A stretch of 64,000 nucleotides of DNA from Glycomyces tritici (GTDB taxonomy: Bacteria; Actinomycetota; Actinomycetes; Mycobacteriales; Micromonosporaceae), in contig NZ_JAUEMJ010000009.1 in the NCBI RefSeq assembly GCF_030403505.1, positions 124,001 through 188,000 of the forward strand, written 5' to 3'. Below are positions 17,162-26,485 of the stretch, piece after piece. Numbering within the stretch: the first letter of the stretch is position 1; every line of letters starts with the position of its first letter. Below the pieces are notes generated by a model that did no database searches, had not been told where the DNA came from, and saw only the letters and a list, made by a program, of their open reading frames with translations. A program made the position numbers and the translations under genes.

Positions 17162-17196
17162 AACCCATTGACAAAGTGAGTGGCGCTCGTAACACT
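17162..17196 (+). promoter_or_regulatory. Promoter and ROK operator of the sugar ABC importer
   Basis: TTGACA (17168-17173), a 17-bp spacer and AACACT (17191-17196). The -35 sits in AACCCATTGACAAAG, nearly identical to the word at the ROK gene promoter. CTTACTTCAA at about 17155-17164 and TGACAAAGTGAG at 17169-17180 form an imperfect inverted repeat of the kind bound by ROK proteins. Confidence 0.6.
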
Positions 17197-17291
17197 GGGA
17201 GGCGAATCGATGCACGTTGATTCCCCGATGCGGTGTCGAACCGGGGCCGCTCGGGAGCCCTTCACCTCTCAACGTAGCGAGGAGCTAAGAG

Positions 17292-18581
17292 ATGGTCGCT
17301 GACAGCCACCCTTCGAAGAAAGCGTTCGCCAAGTTCATGATGAACCGCCGGCGCATGCTCGCGCTCGGCGGCATGACCGCCGGCGCCGGCGCCTTGGCCG
17401 CCTGCGGGAGCAACACCGGCCGCGAGGAGCAGGGCGACGGTGTCTCCCTGCTGCAGTGGTACCACGAGTACGGCGAGGACGGCACCCAGGAAGCGGCCAA
17501 GGGCTACGCCGCTGACTACGCCGACGCCAACGTGACCGTCGAGTGGATTCCCGGCGATTACGACGCCGCGCTCGCCTCGGGACTCTTGACCGACGACGCA
17601 CCCGACGTCTTCGAGAGCCACCTCAACCGCGGCATGGTCGAGGCCGGCCAGGTCGTGCCGCTCGACGACATCATCGCGGACGTCATCGACGACATTCCCG
17701 AGGGCGACCTCCTGCGGAACACGATCGACGGCACCGTCTACGGCATCAACATGATCGACGACCCGCAGTACATCGTGTACCGCCCCAGCATGTTCGAGGC
17801 CGTGGGCATCACCGCGCCGCCGACCACCTTCGAAGAGCTGATCGCGATCGCCGCGGAGCTGACCACCGGCGACGTCAAGGGCATCGACTTCGGCGCGGCC
17901 GGCGGCACCGACCGGCTGGGGCAGCACATGATCAACAGCCTCGGCCTGTCGTTCATCGGCGCCGACATGCAGGCCGGATTCAACGACCCGCGGATGGCCG
18001 AAGGCGCCCTCCAGGTCAAGCAGCTCAACGACTCCGGCTCGCTCCTGCTCGGCGCGCCCACCGACTGGTGGGACCCCTCGTCGATGATCCAGGGGCTCTG
18101 CGCCATGTCCTGGACCGGGCTGTGGACCATGCCCGCGCTCATCGAGAACCTCGGCGACGACATCGGCATCTTCCCGTGCCCCGGCTTCGTCGGCGGCACG
18201 CCGACCGTCTTCAACGGCGGCTGGGCCACGTTCGTCAACGCCAACGGCAAGAACGTCGACGCGGCCAAGGCCTTCACCAAGTGGCTGTGGGTCGACAACA
18301 AGGAGGCCATCCTGGACTGGTGCCTGAGCTACGGCTTCCACATTCCCTCGCGGCTCTCGCTGCGGGCGGAGGCCGACCAGTTGAGCACCGGACCGGCCGC
18401 CGAGGCCGTCGCCATCTCGGAGGAGTACGGCTGGGCCGAGAACCCCGACTGGACGCCGGCGATGAACACCGCCGTCAACGACATGCTCAGCAACATCGCC
18501 ATCGAGGGCAACGACCCGGAGGCCGAGCTGGCGAAGGCCATCGAGACGGTCAACACCGAGCTCGACGGCATCTTCGGGTAG
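17292..18581 (+). CDS. Sugar ABC importer, lipoprotein solute-binding protein (family 1)
   Basis: A 429-residue extracellular solute-binding protein. The N-terminus has a twin-arginine-like NRRRMLALGG followed by a lipobox ending LAAC (cysteine about residue 37), so it is probably exported by Tat and lipid-anchored. The mature part begins VSLLQWYHEYGEDGTQEAA and has TPTVFNGGWATFVNANGKN and DWCLSYGFHIPSR, as in bacterial carbohydrate-binding proteins of CUT1 importers. Two permease genes follow 9 and about 1000 bases on. The ribosome-binding site GAGGAG lies 8 bases before the ATG. The sugar is unknown. Confidence 0.9.
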   Translation: MVADSHPSKKAFAKFMMNRRRMLALGGMTAGAGALAACGSNTGREEQGDGVSLLQWYHEYGEDGTQEAAKGYAADYADANVTVEWIPGDYDAALASGLLTDDAPDVFESHLNRGMVEAGQVVPLDDIIADVIDDIPEGDLLRNTIDGTVYGINMIDDPQYIVYRPSMFEAVGITAPPTTFEELIAIAAELTTGDVKGIDFGAAGGTDRLGQHMINSLGLSFIGADMQAGFNDPRMAEGALQVKQLNDSGSLLLGAPTDWWDPSSMIQGLCAMSWTGLWTMPALIENLGDDIGIFPCPGFVGGTPTVFNGGWATFVNANGKNVDAAKAFTKWLWVDNKEAILDWCLSYGFHIPSRLSLRAEADQLSTGPAAEAVAISEEYGWAENPDWTPAMNTAVNDMLSNIAIEGNDPEAELAKAIETVNTELDGIFG

Positions 18582-18590
18582 GGGACCGAT

Positions 18591-19568
18591 ATGGCCGTCA
18601 CCGACACGACGGCCGATCCGGCTCCGGCGGCAGCGGGGACGTCACGACGCCCCCGCCGCCGCCGGACGTTCGGCGGCCGCAACCTCGCCTTCTGGTACTT
18701 CGTCGGGCCGTTCCTGCTCGGCCTGATCATCTTCACGTACATTCCCGTCGGCTGGTCCGCGTACCTGTCGCTCTTCGACGCGCGCAACACCGTCACCCCC
18801 GCGTCCGAGGACTTCGTCGGGTTCGACAACTACGTCGCCATGCTCACCAACGCCGACTTCCGGCGGAGCCTCATCACCTTCTCCGTCTTCGCGGCGATCA
18901 TCGTGCCGATCACGTTCGCCTCGTCGCTCGGACTCGCTCTGTCGGTCAACAAGGTCCGCATCATGCGGGCGTTCTTCCGCTCGGTGTTCTTCCTGCCCTT
19001 CGCGTGCTCGTACGTGGTCGCGTCGCTGGTGTGGAAGATGTCGATCTTCGCCGGGGTGCGCTACGGCATGGCCAACGTCGTGCTCGGCGGGTTCGGGGTC
19101 GAGAACATCCCCTGGCTGTTCGGGAACGACCCGCCGTGGTTCTGGCTGGTCATCGCCTCGCTCCGCCTGTGGATCCAGTGCGGCTTCTACATGATCCTGT
19201 TCATCGCGGCGCTGCAGCAGATCCCCGAGCACCTCTACGAGGCCGCCTACATGGACGGTGCGAAGGCCGGCTGGCAGACCTTCTGGCACATCACGCTGCC
19301 GCACCTGCGGGCCTCCTCGGTGGCGGTGCTGATGCTCGTGCTCATCGCGGCCTACCAGGCCTTCGACGAGTTCTGGAACCTGCTGCCCAACTCCGGGAAC
19401 GTCCCGTACGCCCGGACCCCGCTGATCTACCTGTTCCACACTTCGCTGGGGACGAGCCAGGACCTCGGCCGCGGCTCGGCGGGAGCGCTCATCCTGGCGC
19501 TCCTGATCGCGATCGTGACCCTCTTCCAGGGCAAGCTCCTCGGCTTCGGCAAACCGGAAGGACGGTGA
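18591..19568 (+). CDS. Sugar ABC importer permease, MalF-like
   Basis: A 325-residue permease with six predicted helices after a basic N-terminus (RRPRRRRTFGGRNLAFWYFV). The cytoplasmic coupling helix (EAA loop) is YEAAYMDGAKAGWQTFWHITLPHL (about 215-238), matching CUT1 sugar permeases. It lies 9 bases after the binding-protein gene and overlaps the following permease region, so it belongs to one operon. No ATPase gene is present, so a shared MsiK-type ATPase from elsewhere is probably used. Confidence 0.9.
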   Translation: MAVTDTTADPAPAAAGTSRRPRRRRTFGGRNLAFWYFVGPFLLGLIIFTYIPVGWSAYLSLFDARNTVTPASEDFVGFDNYVAMLTNADFRRSLITFSVFAAIIVPITFASSLGLALSVNKVRIMRAFFRSVFFLPFACSYVVASLVWKMSIFAGVRYGMANVVLGGFGVENIPWLFGNDPPWFWLVIASLRLWIQCGFYMILFIAALQQIPEHLYEAAYMDGAKAGWQTFWHITLPHLRASSVAVLMLVLIAAYQAFDEFWNLLPNSGNVPYARTPLIYLFHTSLGTSQDLGRGSAGALILALLIAIVTLFQGKLLGFGKPEGR

Positions 19569-19573
19569 CCGGC

Positions 19574-20449
19574 ATGGTGTCCACAGAGAACCGGCGCAAA
19601 CCGGTCGGATACAGGCCCGGCGTCGGCTCGCGGGCCTCGCGCGCCCTCAACTTCATCGGGCTGTGCCTGATCGCAGTGCTCTTCCTGATCCCGTTCTACC
19701 TGATCGTGCGCAACGCCCTGTCCACCACAGAGGACATCACCGCGCCGGGGTGGATGTGGTTCCCCACGGACGTCCAGTGGGGCAACTTCACCGAGCTGTT
19801 CAAGGATGAGAAGGTGCCGATGGCGCGGAGCCTCCTCAACTCCGCCATGGTCTCCGTGCTCACCACGGCCGGCACGCTGTTCCTGTGCACGACGGCCGGC
19901 TACGGCCTCGCCCGCATCCCGTACCGGCACGCCGACAAGGTGTTCTACGCGATCCTGGCGACGCTCATGGTGCCCAGCGCGATCACGTTCCTGCCGAGCT
20001 TCGTGATGGTCTCCAGCCTCGGCTGGGTCTCGGACCTCAGGGGCCTGATCATCCCGACGCTGTTCAACGGGTTCGTCGCGTTCCTGTGCCGGCAGTACTT
20101 CCTGAGCTTCCCCAAGGAGCTCGAGGAGGCCGCGCGGGTGGACGGGCTGGGGTACTGGGGCTCGTTCTGGCGCATCGTCATCCCCAACTCGAAGGGCTTC
20201 CTCGCCGCGATCGCGGTGATCACGTTCGTGACGTCCTGGAACTCGTTCCTGTGGCCGCTGGTCATCGGCCGCTCGTCCGATTCGTGGACCGTGCAGGTCG
20301 CACTCTCGACGTTCCTGACCTCGCAGACGGTGAACCTGCCGCAGCTGTTCATGGCCGCCGCCGTGGCGATCCTCCCGCTGGTGTTCGTGTTCCTGTTCCT
20401 GCAGCGCTTCCTGGTGCAGGGCGTGGCGCAGACCGGCCTCAAGGGGTGA
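19574..20449 (+). CDS. Sugar ABC importer permease, MalG-like
   Basis: A 291-residue permease with six helices; the first is LNFIGLCLIAVLFLIPFYL. The coupling loop is EEAARVDGLGYWGSFWRIVIP and the protein ends with LFLQRFLVQGVAQTGLKG, the usual MalG-type ending. I choose ATG 19574, for which GGAAGGA sits 11 bases upstream. A GTG at 19565 overlapping the previous stop as GTGA is an alternative start, but its ribosome-binding site would be too close. Confidence 0.88.
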   Translation: MVSTENRRKPVGYRPGVGSRASRALNFIGLCLIAVLFLIPFYLIVRNALSTTEDITAPGWMWFPTDVQWGNFTELFKDEKVPMARSLLNSAMVSVLTTAGTLFLCTTAGYGLARIPYRHADKVFYAILATLMVPSAITFLPSFVMVSSLGWVSDLRGLIIPTLFNGFVAFLCRQYFLSFPKELEEAARVDGLGYWGSFWRIVIPNSKGFLAAIAVITFVTSWNSFLWPLVIGRSSDSWTVQVALSTFLTSQTVNLPQLFMAAAVAILPLVFVFLFLQRFLVQGVAQTGLKG

Positions 20450-20458
20450 CGCCGACGA

Positions 20459-20480
20459 GTCGCCTCGCTCCATAGGCGAC
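20459..20480 (+). terminator. Hairpin after the ABC importer operon
   Basis: A six-base stem (GTCGCC / GGCGAC) with a 10-base loop lies 9 bases after the last permease stop codon. Confidence 0.4.
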
Positions 20481-20529
20481 GAACGAGAATGATAATGTGA
20501 GCGCCACTTAGGTCACAGTGTGCCCAACC

Positions 20530-20553
20530 GGCCGCGGGTCCCCACCCGCGGCC
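20530..20553 (+). terminator. Strong hairpin upstream of the DUF4234 gene
   Basis: A perfect ten-base stem GGCCGCGGGT / ACCCGCGGCC with a 4-base loop. It could end the importer transcript or lie in the leader of the next gene, whose start is 50 bases downstream. Confidence 0.5.
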
Positions 20554-20602
20554 GTGCGCTTTGACCTCGCCCGAAAATCCCTTTTGCAAGGAGCCATCCC
20601 CA

Positions 20603-20989
20603 ATGGAAGAACTGAAGATCCGGTCCCCCTTCGGCGTGTGGGGCCTCACCCTCGTCAGCTTCGGCATCTACGGCCTGTTCTGGTACGCCAAGACCGCGAC
20701 CCAGATCAAGGCCGTCAACCCGGACAACCCGAAGAACGTCAGCGGCTCCAGCCTCGTGGTGTGGATCCTGTTCGGCTTCATCACCCTGTTCATCGTGCCG
20801 ATCATCAACTGGTTCAAGCTGTGCGCCTCCATCAAGGCCGAGCAGGAGGCCGCCGGCCTGACCCCGACGTTCAACACCGGCGTGGCCACCCTGCTGTGCT
20901 TCCTCGCCGGCACGAACCTCTGCTACATCCAGGCCCAGCAGAACCTGGTCGTCAACGCCGTGCAGGCCCGCCAGCCCGTCCACGTCTAG
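20603..20989 (+). CDS. DUF4234 family membrane protein
   Basis: A 128-residue protein with a short polar start (MEELKIRSPFGVW), then helices TLVSFGIYGLFWYAKT and SLVVWILFGFITLFIVPIIN, and a third hydrophobic segment GVATLLCFLAGTNLCYIQ. The SPFGVWGLTLVSFGIYGLFWYA opening is the mark of DUF4234, whose role is unknown. Start 20603 has AAGGAG 8 bases upstream. Strong palindromic terminators on both sides suggest it is transcribed alone. Confidence 0.82.
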   Translation: MEELKIRSPFGVWGLTLVSFGIYGLFWYAKTATQIKAVNPDNPKNVSGSSLVVWILFGFITLFIVPIINWFKLCASIKAEQEAAGLTPTFNTGVATLLCFLAGTNLCYIQAQQNLVVNAVQARQPVHV

Positions 20990-21016
20990 GACCCCCCTGC
21001 CATAGCCCACGCGGAG

Positions 21017-21054
21017 GCGAAGCCCCCGGCCGATGCATCGGCCGGGGGCTTCGC
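21017..21054 (+). terminator. 38-bp perfect palindrome terminator
   Basis: The whole 38 bases are self-complementary (19-bp arms, GCGAAGCCCCCGGCCGATG and its complement). It begins 27 bases after the DUF4234 stop and can form an exceptionally stable hairpin. A dispersed TGACATGTCA-type repeat begins 2 bases later. Confidence 0.7.
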
Positions 21055-21055
21055 G

Positions 21056-21079
21056 GTACGTGACGCGTGATATGCCACT
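21056..21079. repeat. TGACATGTCA-family repeat core
   Basis: The sequence GTACGTGACGCGTGATATGCCAC matches the family consensus ACGTGAC...ATATGCCAC. It lies between the palindromic terminator and the apt gene. Confidence 0.65.
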
Positions 21080-21130
21080 GGACCGCCGCAGCGGTGCCCG
21101 GGCGGCGCGCGACCGGTTAACCTTGCCGCT

Positions 21131-21646
21131 GTGGATCTGACCGAATACGTGCCCGTCGTCCCCGACTTCCCCGAGCCGGGGGTCGGCTTCCGCGACATTA
21201 CGCCGCTGCTCGCCGCCCCTGACGCCTTCCGCGCCTCGGTCGACCGGCTCCTCGAGGCCTGCGAGGCCCACCCGTACGACGCGATCGCCGCGTTCGACGC
21301 CCGCGGCTTCCTCTGGGCCGCCCCGCTCGCCGACCGCACCGGCACCCCGCTCATCCCGATCCGCAAGGCCGGGAAGCTCCCGCGCGAGGCCGCGGTCGAG
21401 ACCTACCGCGGCGAGTACGCCGAAGTGCGCGTCGAGATGCACAAGGACGCCGTCCGCAAGGGCGACCGGGTGCTCCTGGTCGACGACGTCATCGCCACCG
21501 GCGAGTCCATGGCCGCCGGAGTGCGCCTGGTCGAGAGCCTCGGCGGCACCGTCGCCGCCTGCGCCGCACTCCTGGAGATCGCCGCCCTCTCAGGCCGCGA
21601 CCGCCTCGACGGCTACCCGGTGGTCTCCCTCCTCGGCAAGCTCTGA
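21131..21646 (+). CDS. apt: Adenine phosphoribosyltransferase
   Basis: A 171-residue type I phosphoribosyltransferase that salvages adenine to AMP using PRPP. The PRPP-binding motif is RVLLVDDVIATGESMAAG (about 118-135). The N-terminus has the Apt hallmark VVPDFPEPGVGFRDITPLL, and FDARGFLWAAPLA and IPIRKAGKLP form the hood and base site. It starts at GTG 21131 with little or no ribosome-binding site. In many bacteria apt sits beside relA or secDF; here it stands alone. Confidence 0.93.
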   Translation: MDLTEYVPVVPDFPEPGVGFRDITPLLAAPDAFRASVDRLLEACEAHPYDAIAAFDARGFLWAAPLADRTGTPLIPIRKAGKLPREAAVETYRGEYAEVRVEMHKDAVRKGDRVLLVDDVIATGESMAAGVRLVESLGGTVAACAALLEIAALSGRDRLDGYPVVSLLGKL

Positions 21647-21686
21647 GTCCGCCGAGCGAACCCGAGTCGCCTTCACGAGCAAGGGC

Positions 21687-21757
21687 TGTCGCACCCACCT
21701 GCCAGGGTGGTACCGGGGGGCCCGCAATACCGGTAGTACGTGACATGTCACATGCCG
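21687..21757 (+). repeat. Long dispersed repeat element, copy C
   Basis: About 71 bp aligning end to end with the elements at 36232-36302 (same orientation) and 34198-34268 (opposite). Shared blocks are CACCCACCTGCCAGGGT, TACCGGGGG and the core GTACGTGACATGTCACATG at the right end. Confidence 0.75.
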
Positions 21758-21955
21758 CGACCGACCGGAGTGACCGCACCGACCCCTCGCCGCCGCGCTT
21801 GACCTAGGAGCGGGCGAACTTCAGCGGCACCCGGCCCGCTCGCACGCCTCGGCCGTCGCGAGCCCGGCCGCGCCGACCGCCTCGTCGCGCTCGCCGGAGC
21901 AGTACTCCGGCTCGCCTCGACCGCGCCGGCCCCGGCGGCACCAAGACAAGCATAT

Positions 21956-21984
21956 GGCGCGTGACCGGTGACATGTCACGCGCC
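21956..21984. repeat. TGACATGTCA-family repeat forming a hairpin
   Basis: Arms GGCGCGTGAC and GTCACGCGCC (10 bp, perfect) flank a 9-base centre, and the sequence GTGACATGTCAC overlaps the right arm. It starts 51 bases past the aldolase stop on the minus strand and could act as its terminator. Confidence 0.7.
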
Positions 21985-22006
21985 ATCGCCTTTGCAGAAG
22001 CGCCGC

Positions 22007-22606
22007 TCAGCCGACGAGCTTCGCCAGGTTCGCCGGATCGGCCAGGGCCGAACCCATGCCGATGACCGAGGCCCCCGCCTTGATGTAGGTGTCGATCTCG
22101 TCCGGGCCGACACCGCCCGTGGCCACGAACTTCATCTCCGGGAACGGCCCGTGCATCGCCTTGAACCATTCCGGCCCGAGCGTCGAGGCCGGGAAGACCT
22201 TCACCCAGGTGCACCCCAGGTCCCGCGCGAGCCCGACCTCGCTGGCCGTCGCCACACCCGGCAGGTGCGGCAGCCCGGCCGCATGCGAGGCCTCCAGCAC
22301 CGCCGGGTTCAGACCCGGCGCGATCGTGTAGGCCGCGCCCGCCGCGGCGGCGCGCTCGACGTGCCCGGCGGACACCACGGTGCCCGCGCCCACCGAGCGC
22401 CCGCCCGGCTCGGCGGCCTTCACCGCGGCGGCCAGCGCCGCCTCCTGGCCGGGCTTGCCGATCGGGACCTCGACCAGGTCGAACCCGGCGTCCCACACGC
22501 GCTCGGACAGCTCGACGGTCTCTTCGGCGGGCAGGCCCCGCCAGATCGCCATGACGCGCTGGCCGGCGAAGAGGCGGTCGAAGAATGCGCCTTGGTCAAT
22601 GGTCAC
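22007..22606 (-). CDS. eda: KDPG/KHG aldolase
   Basis: A 199-residue class I aldolase that cleaves 2-keto-3-deoxy-6-phosphogluconate to pyruvate and glyceraldehyde 3-phosphate. Key sites are the catalytic glutamate in FDLVEVPIGKPG, GAGTVVSAGHV, and the Schiff-base lysine in GCTWVKVFPASTLG (about residue 133), followed by FVATGGVGPDEID. It starts at GTG 22606, overlapping the last bases of the KDG kinase gene by 4, so the two are translationally coupled and perform consecutive steps. Confidence 0.92.
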   Translation of the reverse strand: MTIDQGAFFDRLFAGQRVMAIWRGLPAEETVELSERVWDAGFDLVEVPIGKPGQEAALAAAVKAAEPGGRSVGAGTVVSAGHVERAAAAGAAYTIAPGLNPAVLEASHAAGLPHLPGVATASEVGLARDLGCTWVKVFPASTLGPEWFKAMHGPFPEMKFVATGGVGPDEIDTYIKAGASVIGMGSALADPANLAKLVG

Positions 22607-23517
22607 TGGTCCTCCAGGATGGCTCGGACGGTCTCGGGTGGCGGCGGGGGAGCGAGGTCCCCGACGGTCTGCAGGGCGCCCGCGGCGAGCCGGTGGCCCA
22701 GCCGCATCGACGCCTCGAGCGAGGCTTCTCGCAAGCGGCCGTACAGGAATCCGGCGGCGAACGCGTCGCCGGCGCCGACCGGTTCGACCACGTCGACCGG
22801 CTCGGCGGGGGCGAAGACGGCCTTGCCGCCTTCGAACGCGGTGACGCCGTTGCCGCCGTCCTTGACGACGAGCACGCCGGCCCCGGGCAGGAGCTCGCGG
22901 ACGTCCTCGGCGGTCGCGGTGCCCCAGAGGACCTGGGCCTCGTCGAGCCCGACGAACGCGATGTCGGCCGCGTCGGCGAGCCGCCGCAGGGCCGGTCCGG
23001 CCTCGCTCACCGGCCACAGCGCGGGCCGGTAGTTGACGTCGAAGCTCACCAGCGCCGGGTCCAGGGCCCGGTCGATGAGGAGTTCGTCGACGAGCGCGGC
23101 GCACGTGTCGGAGAGGACCGGGGTGATGCCCGAGAGGTGGAGGAGGCGCGGCGCGTCGATGCCGGCGAGGTGGCCGGGCCGCATGGTGGAGGCGGCCGAG
23201 CCGCGCCGGTAGTAGTGGACGCGGGTGCCGCCGGGCCCGGGGTCTTTGAAGTAGACGCCGGTGGGCCGGTCGGGGTCGGTCTGGACGAGCGCGCAGTCGA
23301 CGCCGGCGTCGTCGAGGACGTCGCGGATGCGCCGGCCGAGGGGGTCGTCGCCGGTCTTGCCGCACCATGCGGCGCGGGCGCCCAGGCGTGCGAGGGCGAC
23401 GGCGACGTTGGATTCGGCGCCGGCGACGCCCATGTGGAGGTCGACGGCGCCGCGCAGGGGCTCGGCGGCGGCGGGGGCGAGGACGATCATCGACTCGCCC
23501 AGGCACAGGACGTCCAT
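22603..23517 (-). CDS. kdgK: 2-keto-3-deoxygluconate kinase (PfkB family)
   Basis: A 304-residue sugar kinase. It starts MDVLCLGESMIVLAPA and has the substrate-side motif GVAGAESNVAVALARLG, and the catalytic motif VEPVGAGDAFAAGFLYG (about 247-263). KDG kinase makes the phosphorylated substrate for the adjacent aldolase, and the 4-base overlap supports this assignment over generic ribokinase. Together they form a hexuronate/gluconate-derived KDG branch. No dehydratase or transporter for the sugar acid is nearby. Confidence 0.87.
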   Translation of the reverse strand: MDVLCLGESMIVLAPAAAEPLRGAVDLHMGVAGAESNVAVALARLGARAAWCGKTGDDPLGRRIRDVLDDAGVDCALVQTDPDRPTGVYFKDPGPGGTRVHYYRRGSAASTMRPGHLAGIDAPRLLHLSGITPVLSDTCAALVDELLIDRALDPALVSFDVNYRPALWPVSEAGPALRRLADAADIAFVGLDEAQVLWGTATAEDVRELLPGAGVLVVKDGGNGVTAFEGGKAVFAPAEPVDVVEPVGAGDAFAAGFLYGRLREASLEASMRLGHRLAAGALQTVGDLAPPPPPETVRAILEDQ

Positions 23518-23709
23518 GTGGCTCCGTTCGTGTCCGCGCGTGCAGGGGTTGGCAAGCGGTGGCTTCAGCCTACCGACTGGAAAACGCATACACACAGGGG
23601 CGGGCGCAGGAGCGGACGCCGCCCGCCCGCCATCCCGTGCCGGGTTCCCAGCTCGAGGTCCGCTTCCGCGTAGACTCTGTGACACAGGCCTCTCACCTTG
23701 GAGCCGGAC

Positions 23710-24120
23710 ATGACCGACCTGCGTCTGGTGAAGCTCTTCGCGTGGACGATCGGGGTGCTCATCCTGCTGTGGATGCTCGCCGAGTGCCTCGGCGGCGCGG
23801 ACGAGACCGACCCCGGATACCAGGACCTCGAGCGCGACACCGAGCAGATCGTCGCCGACTGCGAGCACGCCTGGCAGGCCTTCGACCTGGCCGCCGATGC
23901 CGACAGCGGCAACCTCGACGGCGTGCTCGACCAGCTCGACGCCATCGGCACCGGCATCGCCGACCCGAACCTCAAGGCGCTCACGGCGGACTACGCGCTG
24001 CAGGTCCAGGACATGGTCGCGAACGTGCCCGAAGGGGACGCGGAGGCGCTCGAGGAGGCCCAGGCGGCGTTCCGGGACGAGGCCTCGCTGGATCTGGCGA
24101 TGCGCTGCCCGCTGCGGTGA
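23710..24120 (+). CDS. Hypothetical membrane-anchored small protein
   Basis: A 136-residue protein with one N-terminal helix (LFAWTIGVLILLWMLAECLG, about residues 9-28). The remainder is an acidic helical domain with two cysteines (ADCEHAW and the terminal MRCPLR), which could pair outside the cell. I know no family for it. The ATG at 23710 follows TTGGAG at a good distance. It diverges from the KDG kinase gene. Confidence 0.65.
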   Translation: MTDLRLVKLFAWTIGVLILLWMLAECLGGADETDPGYQDLERDTEQIVADCEHAWQAFDLAADADSGNLDGVLDQLDAIGTGIADPNLKALTADYALQVQDMVANVPEGDAEALEEAQAAFRDEASLDLAMRCPLR

Positions 24121-24146
24121 ACCGGTCCGAAACCTGGACACAGGTA

Positions 24147-24175
24147 TTGACAGTGTTCGAAATTATCGCTAACTT
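24147..24175 (+). promoter_or_regulatory. Promoter with two GTTCGAA boxes
   Basis: TTGACA (24147-24152), a 17-bp spacer and TAACTT (24170-24175). One GTTCGAA lies inside the spacer (24155-24161). A second, within the perfect palindrome GTTCGAAC (24182-24189), covers the expected transcription start, so a repressor could block it. Confidence 0.6.
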
Positions 24176-24189
24176 CGACACGTTCGAAC

Positions 24190-24211
24190 ACCCTTCTGCG
24201 CGAAGGGTTTT
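24190..24211 (+). terminator. Rho-independent-like hairpin 8 bases after a promoter
   Basis: ACCCTT pairs with AAGGGT across a 7-base loop and is followed by TTT. It sits immediately after the predicted start of the 24147 promoter and would truncate that transcript unless read through. Confidence 0.5.
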
Positions 24212-24577
24212 CAGTGCACCTCAATGCGGAGGAACGCGGCACGGCGCGCGAGCGCCCTGCGCCTCCGCGCGGACTTTGCTCTGGGGTTGACGGGGCGGGA
24301 CCGCCCGAAGGCGCCCGGGCCGCGTGATCGCGGGTCCGTGCGGCGACGGGCGGTCCCGCCCCGTTCCCGTCGGCGCCCTACCTTCCGGGGCGCGGCCCGA
24401 TAGGCCGGTCCGCGCCAGTGCAAGCGTTCGTCTGCATGCGCACACCCGCGAGTTGACAGATGTGCGACGAGCTGCGGTTTCACACGTTCCCAGGCGTCGC
24501 GCGCGGACCGCGCGTTTGGGTTCGGGGCCGCGCTTGTGGCAAAATGGCACGTCTGCCGTTGACCCGTAGGAGCCTCG

Positions 24578-26481
<1,904 letters not shown>

Positions 26482-26485
<4 letters not shown>

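Larger units (their letters stand above)
16965..17291 (+). other. Intergenic region between the ROK gene and the sugar-binding protein gene
   Basis: No gene is visible. It holds the ROK gene terminator, the importer promoter (17162-17196) and a leader of about 90 bases. The leader contains a distant inverted pair, ACGTTGA near 17215 and TCAACGT near 17272, just ahead of the GAGGAG ribosome-binding site, so the leader may fold and influence translation of the binding protein. Confidence 0.5.
21647..22006. other. Intergenic region carrying two repeat copies, no gene seen
   Basis: This 360-base gap between apt and the KDPG aldolase gene contains a long repeat element (21687-21757) and a hairpin-forming repeat core (21956-21984). 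Between them, about 21760-21955, I see GC-rich sequence with no start/ribosome-binding-site pair or recognisable product. It may be decayed coding DNA. Confidence 0.5.
24121..24577 (+). other. 457-bp intergenic region with a promoter and an early hairpin
   Basis: No protein gene is convincing here. It contains a clear promoter at 24147-24175 followed at once by a T-tailed hairpin (24190-24211). Further downstream is a candidate promoter for the helicase gene: TTGGGT and CAAAAT with an 18-bp gap, ending near 24546. The rest is GC-rich filler with GGGCGGGACCGCCC-type symmetry near 24292. Confidence 0.45.

Noticed and set aside
17543..19573. A single very large protein continuing into the second permease
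   Set aside because: The long open frame before 19574 is the shadow of the binding-protein and first permease genes. Only its last 291 codons look like protein.
21804..22006. A short gene on the minus strand after the aldolase gene
   Set aside because: The frame is Arg/Gly-rich with no ribosome-binding site and runs on from the aldolase gene in another frame, so it is probably non-coding.
24170..24189. LexA/SOS box in TTCGACACGTTCGAAC
   Set aside because: The actinobacterial LexA site needs CGAAC-N4-GTTCG. Here the half sites are spaced differently, so I only report a GTTCGAAC palindrome.
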